From contig OX411544.1 in assembly GCA_948146395.1 (NCBI GenBank), forward strand, positions 96,397,232 to 96,461,231: a DNA stretch of 64,000 bases, in the 5' to 3' direction. Under the pieces are notes generated by a model that did no database searches, was not told the origin of the DNA, and saw nothing but the letters and a program-made list of their open reading frames with translations. Both the position numbers and the translations under genes were made by a program. Of the stretch, positions 55,979 through 64,000 are shown piece after piece (the first letter of the stretch is position 1; the number at the start of each line of letters is the position of its first letter). This DNA is from Fragum whitleyi (taxonomy: Eukaryota > Mollusca > Bivalvia > Cardiida > Cardiidae).

Positions 55979-56800
55979 ATATTTTTCAACAGGTGATTAT
56001 TTCTCTTACGCACTTGCGTAATGAGAGTTACGCCCTTGTGTAGGGCCGGCCTCTAAGTGACAGATGGTGTTCTTACGATTCATCAAATTTAGCTCAATAT
56101 TATGGCTAATATTCCAACTCCTCTTAAGATTTCATAAATTTGGTACAAGGTACACGTACATGTATAATTGTCAATAAAGAAACAAATAACATTTAAAATT
56201 GAATAACATTTTTATTCGACAATTATTGGTTTTAAACAATATAAGAAAAACAAATATATGTTCACATATTTAGACTGGTTCTCCCCTATGTACAGATAGA
56301 ATACTGATAAGACAAGAATGTAGTGAGAATCATTAAACCCGTCAAAAAACCTAAATTACAATACAACGACTAGAAACGGAACAAAGTTAAAGAAATCATT
56401 TGTTTACGAACCTTATAGCGCGGTTTTATTGACCCGAACCTAACCCTTGCATTTCGATGAATAAAAATCTGATTATTTCCACTTGGCTTTGCACGTGCTT
56501 TCATAGGAATGAATAACAAACGGTATTGAATGTAATATTTATTTTGTTAATTTGTAAAATATGTCTGTAAGTGTAATTTAAACATTTTTTTTTCTCAGAG
56601 GTCAAATTCGGGCCAAATAAACCAAGGTACACCTGCTAAATATAAACTTTGAAAAAGGATAGTAAACTCTATAGTGACAAATTAAATGTTGCATGCATTT
56701 GTATTCGATATTTTTAAGTGTCGCATGTCTCTCGATTTACACAGTTTTTATACTAAATTTAAATCATCGCGAGGAATAAGTGAAACCCGCAAATAAATAT
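55979..56800. other. No gene seen
   Basis: Unassigned AT-rich sequence. Confidence 0.5.
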
Positions 56801-56878
56801 TCGACTCCATCGGGATTCGAACCCGGGACCTCTACCACGTCATTATAAAAGCTAGCTTGTACGGCAAGGCAGTAAAAC
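56801..56878 (-). mobile_element. tRNA-like sequence (SINE head or pseudogene)
   Basis: On the minus strand CCCGGGTTCGAATCCCGATGG is an excellent B-box and T-arm, and GTGGTAGAGGTCC precedes it. The 5' half does not form a clear acceptor or D-arm, so a functional tRNA is unlikely. Confidence 0.5.
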
Positions 56879-57050
56879 ATCCCTTATAACTCAACCCGGC
56901 TACATAAGGAGTCAGATATTTGCGCCAGAAATGTCGTACATGTGTTTCTAGAAATATATATTATTTCTTCCGTGACCGATACACAAACGACAGATTTGTA
57001 AAATGTGTCCTCGCCATCGAGGTTAAATCTTAATATCGATACCGTCTATG

Positions 57051-58010
57051 TATAGGATAGAAAACGAGTGCCGTGGTATATGGGAAATAGACACGAGCTT
57101 CAGCGAGTGTCTATTTTCCATATACCGTGGCATGAGATTTTCTATCTGACTTAGACCACGCTTTTCCAATTTTGTCTGTATTTTTACCAGAACATCTGGG
57201 CAACGAAAACGAGTAACACTCGCTATAATATTACTGTAATTTTGTGTAATTATGTCGAAACTATACTTATGAATCTTTTATCGTTACTTATTGCAGCTCT
57301 TTTGCATGTATGCAACTGTAGAAAGTCTTTTGGAAAAAGCGATCAAATAATATGCCCGACACATTCTTAAAATGACACGACACACAAAATCTGTCAAGAT
57401 TCACGTGCACGACACATTTTCATTGTATATCTGTAAATACAATGCTAGGAGTTGTATCTGTGATTTATATTTTTGAAATACTGCTCTCTGATTGACCGAT
57501 TCGCTTCAAGCGTAGTCTAACTTCGGTGTATAAGTATAGGATAGAAAACGAGTGCCGTGGTATATGGGAAATAGACACGAGCGTTAGCGAGTGTCTATTT
57601 CTCATATACCGCGGCACGAGATTTTCTATCTGACTTAGACCACGCTTTTCTAACATTATCTGTATTTTTCACTCGAACCTCTAAATAATGAAAAAGAGTA
57701 AATCTCGCTGTGATATTACTCTCATCAAGTGTGAATATGCTGAAATTACTTATGAATCTATTTTCGTTACCATTTACAGATATTTTGCACTTTTGCGACT
57801 GTCGAAAGTCTTTTGGGAAGAAAAAACTGGATAAATTGCTCGTCATGTTTTTGAAATGACTCGGCCCAGAAACCTGTCGAGATTCACGTGCTGGGCACAC
57901 TTCCACCGTATATCTGTAAATACAACGCTCGGAGTTGTATCTGTGATATATATTTTTGAAATACTGTTCTCTGATTGGCCAATTCGCTTCAAGCGTGGTC
58001 TAAGCTGATT
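57051..58010. repeat. Tandem pair of 484-bp palindrome-bearing units
   Basis: TATAGGATAGAAAACGAGTG begins at 57051 and 57535. Each unit opens with a ~90-bp hairpin (GTGCCGTGGTATATGGGAAA, AGACACGAGC and its mirror GCGAGTGTCT, CATATACCG(T/C)GGCA) and closes with TTCGCTTCAAGCGT(A/G)GTCTAA. The units are visibly diverged between the hairpins, so the duplication is not recent. Minus-strand open frames of 63-103 codons are unrecognised. Confidence 0.75.
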
Positions 58011-58143
58011 TTATCCAACTAGAATACATTGACACACAGTGCGACCAATCGTGCGTATAGAAGTGCAAGATGAGAGACATGAGACATATATTGGCCAACT
58101 GATTTCTGACCTGGCTCCAACTCGGGCATAGAATTTTCCAACT

Positions 58144-58196
58144 GTCGACTAACAAAATAGCAAAATAGCATATCCTAGGCTATTTTGCTATTCGAC
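58144..58196. repeat. 53-bp palindrome at the edge of duplication copy 2
   Basis: GTCGACTAACAAAATAGC and AAAATAGC are mirrored by GCTATTTTGCTATTCGAC. It lies just before the point where homology to position 1 onward begins. Confidence 0.6.
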
Positions 58197-58744
58197 ATTA
58201 GGACCAGTCTAATCGGGGCGATAGATAGAGATACTCTAAGGCAGCGGAATACCAGTTTACTCCCTGGCCAAGATCCGGTCCAGAAATCAGTTGCCCCATA
58301 CTGAAATTCGATATAGTAAAATGCAATATGTATGTACAAGCAGAGGAGAATTCGTTCGCATATGATGAAAAATATGTAATGACGTAGTTATTTGTCATTG
58401 CAACGTCAAATATCACGCTTTACGTCAACGCATTGTGTAGTGCCGACCTTTTTTGAAACAGATGTTACATTCGGTAAACCTTTTCAAACTCTAAAATTTA
58501 TAAATTGAAAGACGTCAAAAAAGTGGGAATGGTGCTTTAAGATTATTTGTTCATTAAGTAAAAATAAGTGCAAAGTGATATTATTATACATACTGCGCGC
58601 AAAAAGTTTCGCCGTTTTATCTTTATTGCTGATCTGTAAAAAAATTATAATTAAATTCTACTTCACTCCATCAATGTTTTCTCATTCTGATTCGAAATTT
58701 GCTTCATGATATCAAATTATTGAGAGATAAAGAGAGTATTTATT

Positions 58745-58855
58745 GATTTCATGGTGGAATGGAACTAAAAAATTAATCACACTGTATGAATACGCGAAGC
58801 GAAATCCTACATGAGTGTGATAAGGTTTTAAGTTTCATACCTCCATGAAATCTCT
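58745..58855. repeat. Foldback MITE, family H, copy 4
   Basis: Counterpart of 2040-2165: ATTGATTTCATGGTGGAATG mirrored by TTTCATACCTCCATGAAAT, with TGAATACGCGAAGCG in the loop region. Confidence 0.6.
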
Positions 58856-59787
58856 ATCCTTTAAATATGCCCTACTAACTAGTATTCTAGTATTTTTTTA
58901 CAAACCTTGTCATGCTGAACTAAGAATATTTTTCTGTGTGAGGAGAATAGATAAAGATCAGCATACACGAATGCGCATTCTGATCTTACTTTGATCCACT
59001 TTTATTCCTTTTCAATAAAAAAAAATATGAAAAAAATCCTTTAAAACGCGACTAATCTGTTTGTGTACAAAATACATAACGTGCGTACATATGGATCATT
59101 AACACCAACGGACGTCCATTAGGCCTTTTTTGGACGATCTTGGAACGCCGTAAAACAGATATTTGAATGTCTTATTCAGTAAAAAATATAGATTTCAGAT
59201 TGTTTTAAGTTGAATAATTACAGCACAAATCCACCACTCCTTCATTCCAGATGAAACAAAAAGATTTTCCTTTGCACGTTGAAAACGGGTAACAACTTTA
59301 TCGTTTTTCGTTTTTTCATTTCAATCACTTTTTTACTCCTCAGATGGCCCTTTTCATGCAACGGACTACATCTACAGTATTTACAAACTTAAAGAATATT
59401 TAAAAAAAAAACCCTAACGTAGTCTGGGTCGAAAATGTCATTTTTTAAGCTTCATTCAAGCTGTGTTGACGACATCTTGCTGACTCTGAGAAAATAAGCT
59501 TCTAAATCAGACTAGTTGATCATTCCACAAAAATAAATTACTTGACACACAGACTATCTAAATATCAATTGAGCATGTTCTGAAAATGAAATGATATACC
59601 ATGACCTATCAAATCTACATCTAGCCGTAAATAATAAAGTATTAAACGACAATTAATCTTTATAATCATCGATTGCTATTTACTTTTTCCTGACAGATTG
59701 TGGTTTCAATCGGCAATGCCCGGCGATTCTACGGAATGTTTCACGGAAAAGTCCGAGGGATATTCTGAATGGGTATGGTTCCAATCG

Positions 59788-60186
59788 GGACCCTCGGCGA
59801 TTCTACGGAAAAGACCTCGGGAATAATACAGGCGCAGCCATGAAAGCGCGTCATTTCGCACATGGGTTTATATGACGTCAGAAACATAAACGATCCCGCT
59901 AAGGATGACGTTGCATAAAACAAACTCAACGAAAGAATAAAAATGGGCATATTATAATTTGATAACAAAACGCAGTGTCTTACTGCGTTTTGTCATCAAA
60001 TTATTATATGCTAAAAAGACTTCCAAAGACGATTGGAAAAGAATTAACAAAATGTGATTTTCTTCATGCGTATTAACCGAAGTACCACCAGGAGCCGAAT
60101 TACCTAAAAATGACCAAAAATTACTACACTTTCGTCCGAGGTACTTTTCAAGTTACGGAAAAGTCCGAGCGATGTTCCGAATGGGT
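59788..60186. mobile_element. Foldback element R3, inverted relative to copy 1
   Basis: CCAATCGGGACCCTCGGCG at the left and GAGCGATGTTCCGAATGGG at the right are the mirror of 4302-4703. The marker GTACCACCAGGAGCCGAATT (60088-60107) is the reverse complement of that at 4380-4403. Both outside flanks (TGTGGTTTCAATC on the left, TTCGTGACATAA on the right) keep the copy-1 orientation, so only the element has flipped. Confidence 0.75.
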
Positions 60187-60189
60187 AAG

Positions 60190-60690
60190 GTTCGTGACAT
60201 AAGTCGACGAGTTTACTGGTTTGCAGAAAAGAAGATTTTTGAAGATTTGTCTATTTTCAGCCTTCAAGCTCAGGCGATCTAGAAATGAATGCATTTCGGT
60301 GGTACCCAAATATTGAGTCTTGATATGAACAAACTTGGCAGAGGTCCACTAGATGCTGCTACATACCAAATATGAAAGCTGTCTGCTTTCAGAAAATGAA
60401 ACTTTTTAAGATTTTCCTATTTTCACCCTTCGTGCCCAGGTGAGCTAAAAGGGATGCGCCCGGCTTGTGCTCAAATATGACACCAGGTTCTTAATAAGAA
60501 CAAAAATGGTAGAGGTCCACAAGATGATGCTAAATACAAATTAGGAAAGCTATCTGCCCTCTTGTTTCAGAGAAGAAGATTTTTAAAGATTTTTGGTCTT
60601 TGATTATATGTAAAAAGGGTTGCGCCTGGGTGAAGTCCAAATATGACCCCAGAGTCTTTGTATGAACAAACTTGGTAGAGGCCCACTAGG
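60190..60690 (+). repeat. Single minisatellite unit and mollusc-type repeat
   Basis: Counterpart of 4760-5860: one CAGAAAAGAAGATTTTTGAAGA unit, where copy 1 has three, then about three of the GAAAGCTGTCTGC units. Confidence 0.7.
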
Positions 60691-60797
60691 TATTGGGCCC
60701 GTAAAATTTCCGCAATATTTCGGAACTCATAATCTCTCACAATGTTCACCGTAGTTTCCTAGTGCCATTGGGTCTTACGGGTCCACGGTCTAAACAT

Positions 60798-60955
60798 GAT
60801 AAATAGAGAATAGATGGTTGGTGACTTGAGATGGAAAAGTTTATCGGGCAAGGCGTAGGAATTTATCTGGTGAGCCGGAGGCGAACCGGATAAATTCCGC
60901 AGCCGAGCCCGATAAATTTTCCATCTCAAGTCACCAACCATCTATTCTATTTATC
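60798..60955. repeat. 158-bp near-perfect palindrome
   Basis: GATAAATAGAATAG-type arms continue through TGGTTGGTGACTTGAGATGG, AAAATTTATCGGGC and GGAATTTATC. They are mirrored by GATAAATTCCG, GCCCGATAAATTTT and CCATCTCAAGTCACCAACCA, around a short GGCGAACC-type loop. It forms the left end of the insertion 60804-61747, present only in this duplication copy. Confidence 0.8.
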
Positions 60956-61747
60956 CTGTTACAAGTTTTTTTTAAAGTCTATTCGTTATTTATTTACGAA
61001 AAATTAATCTGATCACGATTTACAACTCCGATACTCAGCGAGTCCTCAACATAAGGGTGAATGTGTGGAAGAGGTGGGGTGATCGCTTACGGCTAAGGAA
61101 CTCGAACATTGAGAGGATTTCAAATGCTGTAGCAAGAAAATATTCAACAAAAGAAAACTTGAGTCATACGTACATACCTTAATGATTAAGAAGATATGAA
61201 CCGGGTGATTTTCGCAATCTCAAACGTCCTTTTTTCTCCGAAGTTTTGATGTCATGCAGCTAAAAGCAAATCTCAATTCAATGCCTTCCTTGCTATTAAT
61301 CAGAGGATGGACATAGATTGAGATCAGATGCAAAGCTACTATATTCGAAATCTTCCTCGGTCGAATAATCCTGCGTTAAATCCATTAAGGTAAATGTTTT
61401 TATAAATCCTGACAGTTTTCGAGGTGGAATGTAAACACCGAGATAAGCTTCGTCACAATTTTATAGATTACGTCATCAATCATGAATTACGTCATCGATA
61501 TGGTCGCGATTTGATTTTAAAAATATATGAGAATCGAGTGAAATATTTTTAATCTGGAAAAGATACTCAAATTCAAAAGAGAAAAATGTTAGAGATTACT
61601 GTTTTCAGACCTAATAGCCACAAAAAAGAAGATCCGGCAGGCCACGTGACCAAGTGACATGACAAAGCTGTCACGTGATCAATTGACCTGATATCAACAA
61701 GTTTATCATACCCCCTTTTATCAGGCAATATTTATAGCTAGTGACAG
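60804..61747. mobile_element. ~0.95-kb insertion specific to copy 2
   Basis: Copy 1 has AACATGATAAAATATTATC as one junction near 6438-6456. Here the two halves are separated and GATAAA occurs at both edges (60798-60803, 61748-61753). Apart from the palindrome, the interior has nothing recognisable. It lies directly downstream of the THIK stop codon and so would fall in the 3' untranslated region. Confidence 0.6.
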
Positions 61748-61759
61748 GATAAAATATTA

Positions 61760-62646
61760 TCATACTTCCTCCTGCCCAAGCTTCCTATTTAAAATCGCTA
61801 GAGGACCTACTCCACCCTGGAATGCATTGCCATTTGAACCACTTTGTGCACGCTGAGCAGTCTCCCATAGCTGTTTTTGCATCATAGCGAGGGAGATTTT
61901 ATTTGCTTTCAAGAAGTCTTTCATTGATATCATTTCCCCTGAATTTCGTCTTTCATCCGAATCACTGTCATTATCAACGTCAACCGTGACGGCGTTTGCA
62001 CGTTTACGTTGTAAATGACCCGGCGTAATTGCATTACGTCGACCAGGCGGCGGACGACGTCGACGGAACCGACATTCACAGTTCATCTTTTTGATAATCC
62101 AGTTCAAAACTTGTTTTATCACAATTGACGTCACGTTGAATAAACTATAAATACAGCAACAGCCTAGAACTATGAAAATAAAATTCCCTAATCTATAAAA
62201 ATGAACGTTTTTGTAATTTTCTTGTTGACTAACTACGTAATCCCCGAATCCTATTGTAGCAAATGTAACAAAACAGAAATAGATTGCTTCGAAATACGTC
62301 CAATCTTCGACGGGATAGTACATAGCCGAGGCACAACACGCGACTATAACGGCGCCTAATAATAGAATTAGCATGACCCAATAAACCGACGGTTTCCATT
62401 GGTCGAGCACTTCGTCATCCATTGACGCGGATTCCTGTTTATTTTGGTCCTGATTGTTATTGTTATTATTTCCGGATTTCCGTTTCACTTCACGTTCGTG
62501 TAAAGCACGTAGGACGTATGCTAAGAATGTGATAATTCTTTCTAGGAATAGGTTGAAGAATAATATAGCACCGGCACAGCCGAAGAACCCGTAGAATATC
62601 AACGTTATCTTGCCACCGGTCGTTCTAGGCGTCGTCATGCCGAAAC
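61760..62646 (-). CDS. THIK-type two-pore K+ channel, terminal exon (copy 2)
   Basis: Same exon as copy 1: an acceptor followed by GT-TTC-GGC-ATG (GFGMTTP), TM2, a poly-Asn linker, WKPSVY, TM3, the second filter TIGFGD, TM4, RRNAITPG and a tail ending in KLGQEEV and a stop. It has 292 codons from the ATG. Against copy 1 I count about 23 nucleotide differences over 876 bases, only one of which changes the protein (Ser for Thr at residue 250), so the coding sequence is under strong constraint or was homogenised. The first exon (start codon, TM1, cap helices, first half of pore loop 1) should lie beyond the right edge of the window. This copy sits nearest to that position and is the more likely functional exon. 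Confidence 0.93.
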
Positions 62647-62667
62647 CTGAAAATATAAAAATTCGAA
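62647..62667 (-). promoter_or_regulatory. Splice acceptor of THIK exon copy 2
   Basis: T-rich tract ending in CAG before the GFG codons, as in copy 1. The intron homology ends about 45 bp further upstream at the MITE insertion. Confidence 0.85.
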
Positions 62668-62689
62668 ATTGGTTTAATATCAGCGTGTT

Positions 62690-63478
62690 ATATATATATA
62701 ATACGTACTAAGTGTATTGTATGAAAAAAATATCTAACGAGGTTGGGAGAATTGAAAATTGTCGAGGCTCTGCCGAGTTTGATATTTTTTCATTCAATAC
62801 ACTAAGTACGTATTATATTTATCTTATAACCTAAATTTGTCTTGTTTTCGTCGGTGTTTCTAACTGAAATGCAAGTTTCTAAAAATAACCGCATTGTATC
62901 ATTGTTCTAAAAATAACTATGTGATATCATTAAAAATATATACGGTGTGTTATCACACAGATATTATAAGTTATACGGTTTCTTGCCGGGGTTTATGACG
63001 ATTTATAACCACCAATATCCCTTAATGCGCCCCTATGAAAAGTAAACATGTACAAAGTGACATCATATATAGTTGTGAAGTGACATTACTACACTCTGTG
63101 CTATTGTGATATGGAAGCGTTTGTTGGCTGAAACTGCGAGAAACTGGGCACTTTAAATGGACAGATTTGTACAAATTTAAGGTATTTATTGACATCTATA
63201 TCATTTTTTATTTGCACATTATTAACTGACATCCTTTTCAACTGTATCCTAGTGTGTATATTCGGGTCGTGTTATCAGCGAAACGAGAGAAACATGGCTG
63301 CCATTACCGTTTCGATTTTTTTGTCTATGTTCATGTCGAGGCGCCTTAAGGAAACATTAGAGGTAATACCGGAGCGGCCGTAGCTATCAATGTTTGTCAG
63401 GTCAGCATTAACCAATGAAAATACTAGAATTTTCTTTGCAGTATAATAATTGTATAGTTATAAGATAAAAGACCTTAT
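62690..63478. mobile_element. Palindromic MITE family M, copy 3, split by repeat A
   Basis: Reverse orientation relative to copies 1 and 2: the palindrome (AATACGTACTAAGTGTATTG mirrored by CAATACACTAAGTACGTATT) comes first and the GTATAGTTATAAGATAAAA end last. Copy 1 of the duplication has the uninterrupted site near 7425-7440, with TATA-like sequence at both joints. Repeat A sits inside it at 62967-63447. Confidence 0.7.
62967..63447. mobile_element. Repeat A, copy 3, nested in MITE M
   Basis: ATAAGTTATACGGTTTCTTG through CAGTATAATA, lacking about 170 bp of the left half present in copy 1. The MITE copies at 13.3 and 50.7 kb give the empty site (GATATTTGTATAG in this orientation), suggesting a 3-bp ATT duplication. 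Confidence 0.7.
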
Positions 63479-64000
63479 ATATCGGTGTCCTTTTTTATTT
63501 TGACGTCAGTGTCATCTTGGTGCGTAATTGTCGTTAGTGTCTCCATGATGTGTGGGTACTTACTACAAAACTTACGCACCAAGACGCCGCAAAATTTACA
63601 TAGAGGATAATGTTTGTATGAGTAAGATCGATTTATCTTACATTATGGGTGAACGACAAAAACGATATTTAGCCTGGGCGTGACATTTCCAACTTTTTCA
63701 CATCTGTGAGATGTACAGATGTTGAGTAGTGTTGACTATGACACAATGTCTTTATAATCTATGCTGACCCCATTAAGATTGATTAAGACCTCACCTATCT
63801 ATATAACGCATTGCGAAGATGCTGGTCAGACTGTGCGGCTGCACGGGCTGGCCAGAAGCTTTGCTATGCGCACATTTGAAATTGTTGGAAATGTCACGCA
63901 CAGCCTCATTTAGCTTTTGTTGCCACAAAAAAAAGATTTTTCGATCATACAGACACACAAAAAACAGGGGTATTCTATATCTCAAACGCAAATATGAGAA
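63479..64000. repeat. Duplication copy 2, end portion with foldback
   Basis: Counterpart of 7440-7990, including the foldback with GTGACATTTCCAAC/GTTGGAAATGTCAC arms (63615-63955). The homology continues to the window edge, so the duplication extends further. It would be intronic if the THIK first exon lies to the right. Confidence 0.7.

Larger units (their letters stand above)
58215..64000. repeat. Segmental duplication, copy 2
   Basis: Homologous to 1-7990 in the same orientation and running off the right edge. It lacks repeat A at the left (empty site near 58422), the 750-bp stretch corresponding to 1260-2010 and the 1.29-kb block. It has an inverted R3 segment (59788-60186), a ~0.95-kb insertion at 60804-61747 and a nested MITE/repeat A insertion at 62690-63478. 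The THIK exon is the best-preserved part. Confidence 0.85.

Overview
This is a repeat-dominated stretch of a eukaryotic (animal) genome. It is AT-rich and contains one clear cellular protein-coding element, the large second exon of a THIK-type (KCNK12/13) two-pore potassium channel. That exon is present twice on the minus strand, about 55 kb apart. The repeat content (tandem units ending in GGACGGACGG followed by a conserved GTGGAGCTAAAA or GGTGGGCTAAA end, elements opening AAGAGGACCATGATGGTCC, tRNA-derived SINEs and many short foldback elements) is what I know from marine molluscs, particularly bivalves. The assignment to a bivalve-like lophotrochozoan is an inference.

Layout. 1-7990 and 58.2-64.0 kb are the two copies of a direct segmental duplication. 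Each carries the THIK exon, and they differ by many element insertions, one internal inversion and one minisatellite expansion. 8-13 kb is non-coding, with a perfect 35-bp-arm hairpin, a trinucleotide microsatellite and a nearly identical 904-bp tandem duplication. 13.3-30.8 kb holds two copies of an unnamed dispersed repeat (R2 here), each interrupted by other elements. The second copy contains a LINE 3' fragment with a 6-bp target duplication, a Tc1/mariner-like MITE, and an 11,748-bp element (18200-29947) with about 485-bp terminal inverted repeats and a 6-bp target duplication. Those terminal repeats are ladders of four tandem subunits, each made of two hairpins. The interior is a GC-rich 350-500-bp tandem array, an AT-rich ~84-bp satellite and other mollusc-type repeats, with no transposase seen. 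I regard this as the most remarkable structure in the window.

31-36 kb is mostly unassigned. 36.6-41.9 kb is a nearly complete but frameshifted LINE (ORF1 with an RRM-like domain, APE endonuclease, reverse transcriptase, C-terminal Cys/His segment) nested inside a copy of repeat A, with a SINE lying in its 3' part. 43.2-45.4 kb is a 2.2-kb element with ~165-bp terminal inverted repeats and no recognised transposase. 46.9-54.7 kb contains three tandem-repeat-bearing mollusc-type elements and a palindromic MITE. 55-58 kb is rich in hairpins, including a 484-bp tandem pair.

How it fits together. The THIK exon keeps an intact acceptor, reading frame and stop in both copies. By eye there are roughly two dozen nucleotide differences but one amino-acid change, so both copies look constrained while the flanking DNA is heavily remodelled. 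No first exon is visible between them, so the copies could be alternative terminal exons of one gene, a gene plus an orphan copy, or the two haplotypes of one locus joined by the assembly. All coordinates of repeats were set by eye and their edges may be off by several bases.
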